Source of the DNA: JBAYDV01 sp041668045
Lineage (GTDB): Bacteria > Bacteroidota > Bacteroidia > Bacteroidales > UBA932
Reading direction: 5' to 3'
Length of the DNA: 64,000 nucleotides
Assembly: GCA_041668045.1 (NCBI GenBank)
Contig: JBAYDV010000002.1
Coordinates: forward strand, 1-64,000
Shown here: positions 27,139 through 36,532 of the stretch, in pieces
Layout of the letters: every line of letters begins with the position of its first letter
How positions within the stretch are numbered: position 1 is the first letter of the stretch
The notes under the pieces: model-generated
What the model saw: only the letters and a program-made list of their open reading frames with translations
What the model was told of the DNA's origin: nothing
Databases searched by the model: none
Translations under genes and position numbers: made by a program

Positions 27139-30129
27139 TTAAAATTTAATATTTAAACGAATAGTGTATAACCTAGGACGAGGGATAATATTTGAATCCA
27201 CTCCATTTGAGTTTGTTATTTCTGGATCAAGTCCATCATATTTAGTTATAGTAAATACATTTTGAACAGAAGCACCTACTCTAAATCTTACAGCACTATT
27301 CTTAAGTCCGAATGAATAGCCTACATTTATATCATCTAATTTAAAGAATGATGCATCTTCTAAGAACATATCTGAATAATATTGATTAATATTAAAAGCA
27401 TCTGTCCAACCTTCTACTAAATAATCTTTATTTAAGTTATCTAGATAACCTTTAGTATAAGCATCACTAAATGAAGTAGATGAAGTGGCCTTAACAGCAT
27501 TTAAAACATAATTACCTAATGAACCATGAGCATTTAAACCTGCATCCCATTGTTTATATGAGAATTTAACATTCAATCCAAAATATGCATCTGGAGTAGG
27601 ACTATATCCTGTGATATATCTATCAACATCTGTAATAAGTCCATCATCATTTCTATCGACTAGACCATTTTCTACAGCATTACCATTCGCATCATATAAT
27701 TGTTCATATAAGTGGAAAGAATAAGGAGTATAATCAGTTCTATATAAAGAAGTATATCCACCTGTTCCAGTTAATCCGCCACCTGTCATTACTCCTAAAT
27801 AATCATCAGAATCATTAGAAGTTAATTTCGTGATTTTAGTATCTTGGAAAGTTACATTAGCTCCAATACTTAAATTCATATCTTTAGTTTGAATAGGAAT
27901 AACATTAAAAGATAATTCAAGTCCTTTATTCTCCATATCTCCTATATTGGAAATAACAGTATTACTAAAGTTAGATCCTAAAGATGTAGAAACATAGTTC
28001 AATAAATCAGAAGTTTTACGATAATAACCTTCTACTGTACCAGTTAATCTATCATTCCACAAACCGAAATCAAGACCTAAATTATATGTAGTAGTTGTCT
28101 CCCATTTTAAATTAGGATTATAAGCTTGAGGTGATAATGTTGATATATAACTACCATCAGCTCCTATAGGATAAGTCATAGTCAAAGAAGTAGATGACTG
28201 ATATCTGGCTAAATATGGATAATAATCAGAACCTATATCTTGTTGTCCTGTTTCACCCCAACCAGCTCTCAATTTCATGCTAGATATAACTTTACTATCT
28301 TTTAAGAAATTTTCTTTTTCCATATTCCATGCAAATGCTGCAGAAGGGAATAATCCCCAACGATTATCATCACTAAATCTTGATGAAGCATCATCACGAA
28401 GAGTGAAAGTAAATAAATACTTAGAAGCGATAGAATAATTAGCTCTACCATAAAAAGAAAGTAAATAATATTCCTCTCTGTTTTTAGGTACTACTTGATA
28501 CAAATCTTCTTCAAGACCTCTCTCTTCAGCATTAGTATATAATGTATTCTTATATCTTACATAGTTATGCTGCCATGAGTAACCACCCATAATATCGAAA
28601 TGTTGTTTATTCGCGAAATCATGAGAATAATTCAAATAAGCCTCTAATAATGTATTAGCATTATAATTATTATAATCAGTATATAAATCATTAGCAATTC
28701 TCATAGCTGAAATAGAGCCTAATTTATTATATTTTTCTCCATCAGTTTCAGAAAGGTCATAACCAAGATTTACATGTGCTGTTAAATCTTCTAATCCATG
28801 AACATTATAATCTATCTGTAAATTACCAATAGACCTTTTCGATGTAGATTTATTAACATAATCATAAGATGATGATAAAGGATTTATTGAAGAAAGAGTA
28901 TTAGCAGAGCCATCTGCATTTAACCAATTCCAATAGCCATTAGCTACTTCAGATTGGTCCCCTGTAAAATATTTAGCTTGAGTAGGATCAAAACTAAGAG
29001 CAGATCCCATAGGATTATTAGCCCAATTAGTCTTTTGATATATACCTTTAAAATTAAGATTTATTGTTAAATGGTCATCTAAGAATTTAGGAGCTAAATT
29101 AACACCTAGGTTAGTTCTTTTATTATCACCAACTTTAACAGTAGCTCCATCATAATTATAACCTAAAGATACACGATAAGGTAATTTTTCTTCAAAAGCT
29201 GTACCATAAACGCTTAAATTCTGATCAGTAGAAAAGCCTAATTCATAAACTTCATCTTGCCAATCTATACTATTCTCACCAAGTAAACTTTGTATTTTAG
29301 TATTATCAGGATAAGTTGTAGTTAAAAAATCTCTAAACTCATCACCATTCATAACATTATAGCCATCTGTATTCTGTTTTATAGAATAACTTGAACTATA
29401 ACTTACTTGAGCACCTCTACCAGTACCTTTCTTAGTAGTTATGATAATCACACCATTAGATGCACGAGAACCATAAATAGCAGTAGCAGAAGCATCCTTT
29501 AATACTGTGTAAGATTCGATATCATCAGGATTAACTGTAGATAATGGATCAGCCATTCCAGCTCCACCATCACTCGTTACAGGAACACCATCGATAACGA
29601 TTAGAGGATCATTACTTGCATTCAGAGAAGCAGCACCACGAATACGAATGGTAGCAGATTCACCAGGAGTTCCAGAAGCTGGAGTTACTAATAAACCTGA
29701 AACTTTACCCATAAGCATTTGACTAGGAGAAGTAACAGCACCTCTATTAATCTCATCTGTTTTAATGGCTACGATAGAACCTGTCATATCCGTCTTTTTC
29801 ACAGTACCATAACCTATAACTACGACTTCATCAAGTAATTCTGAATCTTCATGTAGTACGATTTTAGAAGCTTGACTTGCGGCCACTTGGATAGTTTTAT
29901 AGCCAATAAAGCTAACTTCTAACATAGAATTCTGAGAAGCTACATTTAGGACAAAAGTACCATCAACGTTCACAGATGTACCATTCTTTGTCCCGATTTC
30001 TAGAACCGATGCCCCGATTACTGACTCTCCGTTGATATCAACGACAGAACCTTTAACTTGATACTGCGCGAAAGCAGTACTAAGTGAAATAAAAGTAATG
30101 GACATCAAAATTGTAATCAATTTTTTCAT
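27139..30129 (-). CDS. susC: SusC-type TonB-dependent transporter
   Basis: Outer-membrane importer for maltodextrin-like oligosaccharides. The 996 residues include a signal peptide (about 1-21, ending AFA), a carboxypeptidase-regulatory-like domain (about 24-100, VKGSVVDINGESVIGASV), a TonB-box-like DEVVVIGYGT segment near 101, a plug domain (LMGKVSGLLVTPASG to GVIIITTKKG), and a 22-strand barrel ending in the aromatic residue of RLNIKF. It follows the MFS gene by 24 nt and precedes susD. Confidence 0.94.
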   Translation of the reverse strand: MKKLITILMSITFISLSTAFAQYQVKGSVVDINGESVIGASVLEIGTKNGTSVNVDGTFVLNVASQNSMLEVSFIGYKTIQVAASQASKIVLHEDSELLDEVVVIGYGTVKKTDMTGSIVAIKTDEINRGAVTSPSQMLMGKVSGLLVTPASGTPGESATIRIRGAASLNASNDPLIVIDGVPVTSDGGAGMADPLSTVNPDDIESYTVLKDASATAIYGSRASNGVIIITTKKGTGRGAQVSYSSSYSIKQNTDGYNVMNGDEFRDFLTTTYPDNTKIQSLLGENSIDWQDEVYELGFSTDQNLSVYGTAFEEKLPYRVSLGYNYDGATVKVGDNKRTNLGVNLAPKFLDDHLTINLNFKGIYQKTNWANNPMGSALSFDPTQAKYFTGDQSEVANGYWNWLNADGSANTLSSINPLSSSYDYVNKSTSKRSIGNLQIDYNVHGLEDLTAHVNLGYDLSETDGEKYNKLGSISAMRIANDLYTDYNNYNANTLLEAYLNYSHDFANKQHFDIMGGYSWQHNYVRYKNTLYTNAEERGLEEDLYQVVPKNREEYYLLSFYGRANYSIASKYLFTFTLRDDASSRFSDDNRWGLFPSAAFAWNMEKENFLKDSKVISSMKLRAGWGETGQQDIGSDYYPYLARYQSSTSLTMTYPIGADGSYISTLSPQAYNPNLKWETTTTYNLGLDFGLWNDRLTGTVEGYYRKTSDLLNYVSTSLGSNFSNTVISNIGDMENKGLELSFNVIPIQTKDMNLSIGANVTFQDTKITKLTSNDSDDYLGVMTGGGLTGTGGYTSLYRTDYTPYSFHLYEQLYDANGNAVENGLVDRNDDGLITDVDRYITGYSPTPDAYFGLNVKFSYKQWDAGLNAHGSLGNYVLNAVKATSSTSFSDAYTKGYLDNLNKDYLVEGWTDAFNINQYYSDMFLEDASFFKLDDINVGYSFGLKNSAVRFRVGASVQNVFTITKYDGLDPEITNSNGVDSNIIPRPRLYTIRLNIKF

Positions 30130-30153
30130 ATACTATAGTTTTATTGAAATTAT

Positions 30154-31488
30154 TTAATTATTTATTTTTTTTCTACACATTCTTAATTGTATAGGATCGT
30201 CAACATCATCCACATACATAGAAGCGACAGCTGCTATTAATAGACACACTCCTGAAAATACAAGAGCATATATTGAGTGTCCTTTGTATAAATATTTTAA
30301 CATTAATCCTCCTAATAAACCATTAAAGATTTGAGGAACAGTTATAAAGAAATTAAAGATTCCCATATATGTTCCCATTTTAGCGACAGGAATACTTCCA
30401 GAAAGGATAGAATAAGGCATAGCTAAAATGCTAGCCCACGCTATACCCACACCTACCATAGAAATAATCAACAATTGCGGATTTTTAAATACGAAAAAAG
30501 AAGCGAAACCAAGAGCACCCAACACTAAAGAAAGAGCATGAGTACCTTTTCTACTAATTTTATTAGCGATCGCTGGAAGGAAGAAAGCGAAAACTGCCGC
30601 TACTCCATTATAAATCCCCATTAAAACACCTACCCAATCTGCAGCATTACCATAAGCCACAGACTCATTATCAATAGTATTGTAACAATGTTCAGCCACA
30701 GCCGGTGTCATATAAACCCACATAGAAAACAATGCAAACCAAGAGAAAAATTGTACAATTCCTAACTGACGCATAGTTTTAGGAATTTTCCCTAAATCTT
30801 TTAAAATACCAAGCAGACCATCATCCTTCACTTTAGTTTTACTCTCGGGAGGATTCTCACTTGTAGTAAAGATAGTCCATAAAACGCAGAACAATAACAT
30901 CGCCCCACCAATATAAAACGACCAAGCCACATTAGGGGCTACTCTACCCGTAGGAGCTATATTAGCTGCACCGAACCATTTAGTTATTATATAAGGCAAT
31001 ACGGAACCAAGTACTGCACCTATCCCGATAAGCGTTGTCTGCACAGCAAAACCCTTCGTTCTCTGCTCTGATGGTAATTTATCTGCTACTAACGCGCGGA
31101 AAGGCTCCATTGCCACGTTAAATGAAACATCCATTATCATAAATGTACCTACTGCTATCATCAAAGCCGATTTAAGAGTAGTGAAAGAACCAGCATGAGG
31201 CATAAGTATCAACATTAAACTAGATAATATAGCTCCGACCAAGAAATAAGGTCTTCTTCTTCCTAACCTACACCAAGTTCTATCGCTATAATGGCCTATT
31301 ATAGGCTGCACTATCATGCCTGTTATAGGAGCAGCTAACCAAAAATAGGAAAGGCTGTCTAAATTAGCACCTAAAGACTGAAAGATTCGGCTTACATTTG
31401 CATTCTGCAAAGCATATCCACATTGAATTCCGAGAAACCCGAAACTCATATTAAAGATTTGCCAAAAATTCATTTTTTGATTCTTCAT
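30154..31488 (-). CDS. MFS sugar permease, maltose-transporter-like
   Basis: Twelve-helix inner-membrane permease of the GPH/SLC45-like branch. The loop after helix 2 reads GHYSDRTWCRLGRRRPYF, typical of these sugar-cation symporters. Its 444 residues match the family. As first gene of the starch operon it would bring maltose or short maltodextrins into the cytoplasm. The classical Bacteroides sus operon has no such gene at this place, so this locus joins surface capture and inner-membrane uptake in one transcript. Substrate is inferred from context. Confidence 0.82.
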   Translation of the reverse strand: MKNQKMNFWQIFNMSFGFLGIQCGYALQNANVSRIFQSLGANLDSLSYFWLAAPITGMIVQPIIGHYSDRTWCRLGRRRPYFLVGAILSSLMLILMPHAGSFTTLKSALMIAVGTFMIMDVSFNVAMEPFRALVADKLPSEQRTKGFAVQTTLIGIGAVLGSVLPYIITKWFGAANIAPTGRVAPNVAWSFYIGGAMLLFCVLWTIFTTSENPPESKTKVKDDGLLGILKDLGKIPKTMRQLGIVQFFSWFALFSMWVYMTPAVAEHCYNTIDNESVAYGNAADWVGVLMGIYNGVAAVFAFFLPAIANKISRKGTHALSLVLGALGFASFFVFKNPQLLIISMVGVGIAWASILAMPYSILSGSIPVAKMGTYMGIFNFFITVPQIFNGLLGGLMLKYLYKGHSIYALVFSGVCLLIAAVASMYVDDVDDPIQLRMCRKKINN

Positions 31489-31623
31489 GAGGTATATTTA
31501 TAATATGTTCTAGTTTTATAGTATTAAATTTAATAAAGAATACACTATATTTGTTACACATTCTGACGAATTCAAGAAAAAGAATGATGAATTGTAATAT
31601 TTAAAGACTAAAATTTCAAGATA
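31489..31623. promoter_or_regulatory. Divergent control region of starch operon and LytTR gene
   Basis: This 135-nt AT-rich gap separates the MFS-led operon (minus) from the LytTR regulator (plus). On the plus strand TATATTTG (31546-31553) is an exact TAnnTTTG -7 box, without a TTTG at the usual upstream distance. On the minus strand I find no consensus box, which would suit an activator-dependent starch promoter. No clear repeat for a regulator was identified. Confidence 0.45.
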
Positions 31624-32385
31624 ATGGATATACTAATCATAGAAGACGAAATCCCCGCACAGCAATTACTTATTAGATTAATAAAAAAGTATTTTTCTGA
31701 TTTTAAAATCATAGGCAGTCTTGATTCAATAAGTAGCGCCTTAAAATGGCTAAAGCACAATCATGCAGACATCATATTCATGGATGTAGAATTATCAGAC
31801 GGAAAATGTTTCGAGCTATTTAATAAAATAGAAATCAATTCTCCAGTTATAATAACTACAGCTTATGAACAATATGCACTAAATGCTTTCAAAGTCAAAT
31901 GCATAGATTACCTATTAAAGCCTATCATGGACGAGGATTTCATAAAATCTGTAAATCGTTGTATCTCTTTCTGTAACAACAAGAGTAATTCTATAGAATC
32001 TACAGTCACAGTATCACCATCTTCGAAAAAGCAAATACAATACAAACAAAGATTTACTATTAATATAGGAGATCAGATAATAATAGTTAACACTAACGAT
32101 ATAGCATATTTTCTTTCTGAATCAAAAAGCTCATACATCGTTCTTAATAACAATAAGAAATATTTATGTGATGAAAGTCTTGACAGCATAGAAGAAGAAC
32201 TTGACCCATCTATCTTTTTCAAACTTTCGAGAGGATGCATTACATCTGTTAACGCTATTTCAAATATATCCAAATACTTTAATTCCAGATTAAAAGTGAC
32301 ACTTCAACCAAGGACTAAAGAATCAATAATAGTATCACGTGCGCGAAGTCAAAATTTTCTTAAATGGATAGAAGGTAAAAACTGA
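31624..32385 (+). CDS. LytTR-family response regulator
   Basis: DNA-binding response regulator of 253 residues. The receiver domain (1 to about 118) has the acidic pair near the start (IIEDEIPA), phospho-acceptor Asp near residue 57 (IIFMDVELSDGK), Thr in ITTAYEQYA and Lys in DYLLKPI. The C-terminal LytTR domain (about 145-250) has IIIVNTNDIAYFLSESKSSY and FFKLSRGCITSVNAI. No sensor kinase gene is adjacent or elsewhere in the window. Being divergent from the starch operon it may control it, but this is inference; in Bacteroides the known starch regulator is SusR, a different protein type. Confidence 0.9.
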   Translation: MDILIIEDEIPAQQLLIRLIKKYFSDFKIIGSLDSISSALKWLKHNHADIIFMDVELSDGKCFELFNKIEINSPVIITTAYEQYALNAFKVKCIDYLLKPIMDEDFIKSVNRCISFCNNKSNSIESTVTVSPSSKKQIQYKQRFTINIGDQIIIVNTNDIAYFLSESKSSYIVLNNNKKYLCDESLDSIEEELDPSIFFKLSRGCITSVNAISNISKYFNSRLKVTLQPRTKESIIVSRARSQNFLKWIEGKN

Positions 32386-32399
32386 TAAATATAAACAAG

Positions 32400-32432
32400 G
32401 AGAGCAGCATTCTATAGAAGAATGCTGCTCTC
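32400..32432. terminator. Bidirectional terminator hairpin
   Basis: A perfect 14-bp inverted repeat (GAGAGCAGCATTCT and its complement) with a 5-nt loop lies between the convergent LytTR gene and the SDR gene. It is followed by TTAACT on the plus strand and by CTTGTTTATATTT on the minus strand, so it is probably used from both sides. Confidence 0.8.
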
Positions 32433-32461
32433 TTAACTAAACAAATTAAATATTATGATTG

Positions 32462-33415
32462 CTACTTATTAAGTTTTTTAGAGATGACATTTAACATATC
32501 ATCAACCATAGACTCAATATCCCAAATTGGGTTCCATCCCCATTCTTCACGGGCGCAAGTATCATCCATCTTGTTAGGCCAGGATTTCGCAATCATAGCT
32601 TTAACTGGATCGATCTTGTAATCAAAAGTAGCACTTGGGATTCTTTTTTTAATAACCTCAAATAATTCCCGAGGATTAAAACTCATACTAGCTATATTAA
32701 AACTATTTCTATGTACAAGTTTAGATGGGTCGGCATCTAATATTTGAGTAAAACTATTCAAAGCATCAGGCATATAAATCATATCCATATACTCATCTGC
32801 AGGAACTTCACAAGTATAATGTCCATTCTTAATAATTTCATAAAACACTTCCACCGCATAATCTGTAGTTCCTCCCCCAGGCAATGCTCCATTAGAAATG
32901 ATACCAGGAAATCTAATACTTCTAGTATCTACTCCGAAACGCTTAAAATAATAATCGGATAACAATTCTCCAGACACTTTACACACACCATAAATAGTAC
33001 ATGGTCTCATAATCGTATCTTGAGGTGTATTATCTTTAGGAGTATTTGCACCAAAAGCACCTATAGAACTAGGAGTAAATAAAGTCGTATGATATTCTTT
33101 AGCTATTTCCAAAGAATTTATCAAAGCTCCCATATTAACATTCCAAGCTAGTTCTGGATTTTTTTCTCCCTTAGCACTCAAAAGAGCCACTAAATTATAT
33201 ATTACGTCAATATTATTATCATTAACTACTTCGGCATAAGCCTTAGCATCTAGGGCATCTATTTTCTTAGTAATAGAAAATTCAGATAACCTTTCTATAT
33301 TTTCATTTTTTATATCAGCAGCTATAACATTATCTTCTCCATAATGTTTCTGAAGGTGTGGTATTAACTCCGTGCCAATTTGTCCTCCAGCTCCAATAAC
33401 TAAAATGCGTTTCAT
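32462..33415 (-). CDS. NAD-dependent epimerase-type L-threonine 3-dehydrogenase
   Basis: Extended short-chain dehydrogenase of 317 residues with VIGAGGQIG at residues 6-14, TPSSIGAFG near 115 and the catalytic YGVCK near 143. The FPGIISNGALPGGGTTDYAVE segment resembles SDR-type threonine dehydrogenases, which oxidise L-threonine to 2-amino-3-ketobutyrate. The partner gene kbl is usually close in Bacteroides but is not in this window. A sugar-nucleotide epimerase is the alternative, but the sequence fits threonine dehydrogenase better. A TAAATTTG box (33440-33447, minus) lies about 25 nt before the start. Confidence 0.75.
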   Translation of the reverse strand: MKRILVIGAGGQIGTELIPHLQKHYGEDNVIAADIKNENIERLSEFSITKKIDALDAKAYAEVVNDNNIDVIYNLVALLSAKGEKNPELAWNVNMGALINSLEIAKEYHTTLFTPSSIGAFGANTPKDNTPQDTIMRPCTIYGVCKVSGELLSDYYFKRFGVDTRSIRFPGIISNGALPGGGTTDYAVEVFYEIIKNGHYTCEVPADEYMDMIYMPDALNSFTQILDADPSKLVHRNSFNIASMSFNPRELFEVIKKRIPSATFDYKIDPVKAMIAKSWPNKMDDTCAREEWGWNPIWDIESMVDDMLNVISKKLNK

Positions 33416-33439
33416 ATATTAAATTTAATAATTGTTAAA

Positions 33440-33447
33440 CAAATTTA
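33440..33447 (-). promoter_or_regulatory. -7 box upstream of SDR gene
   Basis: Exact TAnnTTTG match (TAAATTTG) on the minus strand, about 25 nt before the start of the threonine-dehydrogenase-like gene. No clear -33 TTTG at the normal distance. Confidence 0.4.
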
Positions 33448-33558
33448 TAAAAAAAAGTTAATTTGTAACTATTTTTATAGTAATTATTATAATTAATTAC
33501 TAATAATGTCTATAAACAGAAATTATATAGCTATACTTATTTAATTCCTAAATTTAAG

Positions 33559-33566
33559 TATATTTG
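33559..33566 (+). promoter_or_regulatory. -7 box upstream of GSCFA gene
   Basis: Exact TAnnTTTG match (TATATTTG), 20 nt before the ATG at 33587. No TTTG at the -33 position. The rest of the 171-nt divergent gap is AT-rich without other recognisable structure. Confidence 0.4.
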
Positions 33567-33586
33567 ATTTTTATAATATTAGACAT

Positions 33587-34477
33587 ATGGAAATGAAATT
33601 ACAAACTAAAATCAAATTTGATTCTCTAGAGAAAAAAATCAACTTTAATGATCAAATCATGTCTTTTGGATCCTGTTTTTCTGACGAGATAGGAAATAAA
33701 CTAAAAGGATTAGGTTTCAATATTATTAATAATCCATTTGGAGTTCTTTATAATCCTATCTCCATCGCTCATTCTCTAGAATTTTGTAAGAGTAATAAAA
33801 AATTTAATGAAAAAGACATTATAATAAGAGACCCATATTCAAACACTCCTAGCTACACTAGCTTCTATCATCATGGATCCTTCGCTAGATATTCGCAAGA
33901 AGAATTTTTATCAAATGCTAATAATAAACTTACAATAGCTAAAACAGCATATAAAGACTCCAGTTTTTTTCTTATCACACTCGGCACATCTTGGGTATTC
34001 CGTCACATAGAATCTAATATTATAGTTTCTAATTGTCATAAACACCAAGCAAAAGAATTTATTAGAGAAAGATTAACCGTTAAACAAATAGTCACTATTT
34101 TAAGCCCCATAATAAAAGAATCTCTGACGAATAACTATGACACCACTCCTCAATGGATTTTCACAGTATCACCTATTCGACACTTAAAAGATGGGCTTCA
34201 TGGCAATGAAATCTCTAAAGCCACTTTATTACTGGCCATTGAACAACTATGTGAAGAATTTAGCAATGTGCATTATTTTCCTTCATACGAAATCATGATG
34301 GATGAACTAAGAGACTATCGATTCTATAACGAAGATATGATACATCCCACACCTCAAGCTGTTAATTATATATGGGAAAATTTTAAGCAATACGCGATAA
34401 ATCCTGATGAATTTCCCCGCATGAAAATAGCAGAGAAAAACATCAGGATAAACGCTCATAGACCAATAATGAAATAA
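33587..34477 (+). CDS. GSCFA family protein
   Basis: The product has 296 residues and carries the family-defining GSCFSDEIG motif near residue 28, followed by NNPFGVLYNP. A later block, EDMIHPTPQAVNYIWE near 248, supplies an Asp/His pair as in SGNH-type hydrolases. These features suggest an SGNH-like esterase or acyl-handling enzyme, but no member's function is known to me. It has no signal peptide, so it should be cytoplasmic. It converges on the polyferredoxin gene with only 1 nt between the stops. Confidence 0.85.
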   Translation: MEMKLQTKIKFDSLEKKINFNDQIMSFGSCFSDEIGNKLKGLGFNIINNPFGVLYNPISIAHSLEFCKSNKKFNEKDIIIRDPYSNTPSYTSFYHHGSFARYSQEEFLSNANNKLTIAKTAYKDSSFFLITLGTSWVFRHIESNIIVSNCHKHQAKEFIRERLTVKQIVTILSPIIKESLTNNYDTTPQWIFTVSPIRHLKDGLHGNEISKATLLLAIEQLCEEFSNVHYFPSYEIMMDELRDYRFYNEDMIHPTPQAVNYIWENFKQYAINPDEFPRMKIAEKNIRINAHRPIMK

Positions 34478-34478
34478 T

Positions 34479-36482
34479 TTATTGTTTATCTGTAATTGGA
34501 ATAACTACAGGGTCTTTTTTAAATGTGAAGACAGCAGACATTTCACGTGGTCCATCTTTATATTGAATAGTCCATTTTGGCTGCTTAAGCCTTTTAACTA
34601 TTTTTTCTGGAGTTGTTTTGTTAACAGCATAACGAATTCTTATTGAAGGAATATTATCATCATTAAGAACTACATACATACCTATAACAGAATCATCTTG
34701 AGACAACCAATTACTTAAATAAGGAAAATTCCTTGAAATAAATGGTTTTTCCAATTCTTTATCAGGATATTCTAAATATGCCTGTGGTTGATTCTTATAT
34801 CTATCTACTTGTTTATGTATTTTACCATTTTGATCTTTAAATCTAAATTCGGCTTTAAAAGAATGGAACATATTTTCCAAGAAAGGACGTAGCGCTATAG
34901 AATCTATCTCAGGATCTATTCGAACAAAATCATATGATAAGTTATCAATTGTTTTAATTTTTCCAGTAGCATGAATTATAAAATTCAATGTATCTTGCTC
35001 ACATATAGCTTTAAACTGGTCTTTTGTTATATGTTCACTAGGATCCATAAATACTTTTACATAAAGTGGACAACCAAAGATAGATTGCACACCATAAACT
35101 TTATAATCAGTATGTCTAAATTTAATACCAAACATGTTTAAATCAGAAGCTGCATTCATACCTTCTGTTCTGATAGTTACTATTTTAAGCATTTTCAAAT
35201 CCATAGGAGGATCTTGAACTTTAAAAGAACTAGGAACAAACACTGCTTTACGTATTTCATTTTCTGTAGTAGAAGTAGGATCATAAGTAACAATAGCCTC
35301 ATGATGTTTAACAAAAGTTTTAACACCATGTACACCATTAACTCTAGTTAATTTATTTTTAAAAGCTGTAGAGCTGCTGAAACATTTTACTGAAGTAAGC
35401 CCTACCATTTTAAATGTCTTTAAAGAATCTTTAGTATTACCTTGCATTTCTTCTATTCCCCATGACTCATCTATGGTTGGTATTTCTAAAGTATTGCCAA
35501 TCCATAATGCACATGAGAAAAGTATAATAGCTATAATACCAGGTAACCATTTTCCCCATTTATTTTTAGTCATAGTTAAGGCTCCTGTATGGCAAGCTTC
35601 CACACATTCACCACATAGATTACAATCTACATCTTTCACTGTGTCCACTTTCATCATATCTATATTATATGGACATTTTTTGGCACATAAACTACAATTT
35701 GTACACGTATCATTATCGCGATTAACAGCTATAAATTTAGGAGAAAGAGGATGTTTGGCAAATACTTCGAGTATATAACCTGAAACACAAGCTATTAATA
35801 ATAAATATAACCAAGGTACATTTATGCCTAGTAAAACAGTTAAAATTAAATAAATCCCGATTAATACTATAGTCCAAATTGTAAATTTAAATAAATTACT
35901 TATCGCACCAAGAGGACATATATATTTACACCAAAACATATCTACGAATAAACCTCCTAAAAATAGTAGAAAGAATGATATGCATGCCATCCAAACAGTT
36001 ACATCAGGATTAAATCCTGAAGCTAATGCGTAATAAGGATCAAAATTTTTGCAAAATAATTCACTTGACGTCATAGTCATATAAAATGTCACAAATAATA
36101 ATGCATATTTTAAAAGCCTTAAAACTCCATCTACAAATGAACCTCTAGATATAGTTATAGATTTAAGATGAAATTTAATACGAATTTTTCTCAATTGTTC
36201 ATCTATTAGACCTACTGGACAAAAATAAGAACAAAATAGTTTGCCGAAAAAAATCACTCCTAATGTCAAAGCGACTCCCATCATAATTTGAACAGTAGTC
36301 ATAGTACATGCCAGAGAACCACGAACTAGATATGTTGATAATGACTCCAAACCACCCATAGGACAATATGCCTCAGGGTCAGCTTGTTTATTGCCTAGAA
36401 TGTGAAACAAAAAGGAAATAATAAGGACAAGGGTTCCCCATTGTAATACTGGTCTGAGCCAGTTAATAGATTTCTTACTCAT
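34479..36482 (-). CDS. Membrane 4Fe-4S polyferredoxin with HMA-like domain
   Basis: A 667-residue membrane protein of the NapH/CcoG type. Transmembrane helices alternate with CPMGG near residue 40 and two CxxxCP motifs (Cys84/Cys88 and Cys185/Cys189). A double-cluster ferredoxin domain follows (Cys260, 263, 266, 270 and Cys287, 290, 293, 297), then a further helix near 315. The C-terminal half is soluble: residues about 354-415 look like a heavy-metal-associated ferredoxin fold (VNGVHGVKTFVKHHEAIVTYDP) but have a single Cys (SVKCFSS) in place of CxxC. The last 250 residues are unassigned. Electron transfer across the membrane is likely; the partner is unknown. Confidence 0.78.
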   Translation of the reverse strand: MSKKSINWLRPVLQWGTLVLIISFLFHILGNKQADPEAYCPMGGLESLSTYLVRGSLACTMTTVQIMMGVALTLGVIFFGKLFCSYFCPVGLIDEQLRKIRIKFHLKSITISRGSFVDGVLRLLKYALLFVTFYMTMTSSELFCKNFDPYYALASGFNPDVTVWMACISFFLLFLGGLFVDMFWCKYICPLGAISNLFKFTIWTIVLIGIYLILTVLLGINVPWLYLLLIACVSGYILEVFAKHPLSPKFIAVNRDNDTCTNCSLCAKKCPYNIDMMKVDTVKDVDCNLCGECVEACHTGALTMTKNKWGKWLPGIIAIILFSCALWIGNTLEIPTIDESWGIEEMQGNTKDSLKTFKMVGLTSVKCFSSSTAFKNKLTRVNGVHGVKTFVKHHEAIVTYDPTSTTENEIRKAVFVPSSFKVQDPPMDLKMLKIVTIRTEGMNAASDLNMFGIKFRHTDYKVYGVQSIFGCPLYVKVFMDPSEHITKDQFKAICEQDTLNFIIHATGKIKTIDNLSYDFVRIDPEIDSIALRPFLENMFHSFKAEFRFKDQNGKIHKQVDRYKNQPQAYLEYPDKELEKPFISRNFPYLSNWLSQDDSVIGMYVVLNDDNIPSIRIRYAVNKTTPEKIVKRLKQPKWTIQYKDGPREMSAVFTFKKDPVVIPITDKQ

Positions 36483-36532
36483 AATAGTTTTTAGTAATTT
36501 TTATTGTAAATAATTGTGTGTATATGATTTTG

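Noticed and set aside
33416..33586. Possible tRNA or small RNA in the divergent gap before the GSCFA gene
   Set aside because: It is AT-rich without a cloverleaf or strong hairpin; only promoter boxes were found.
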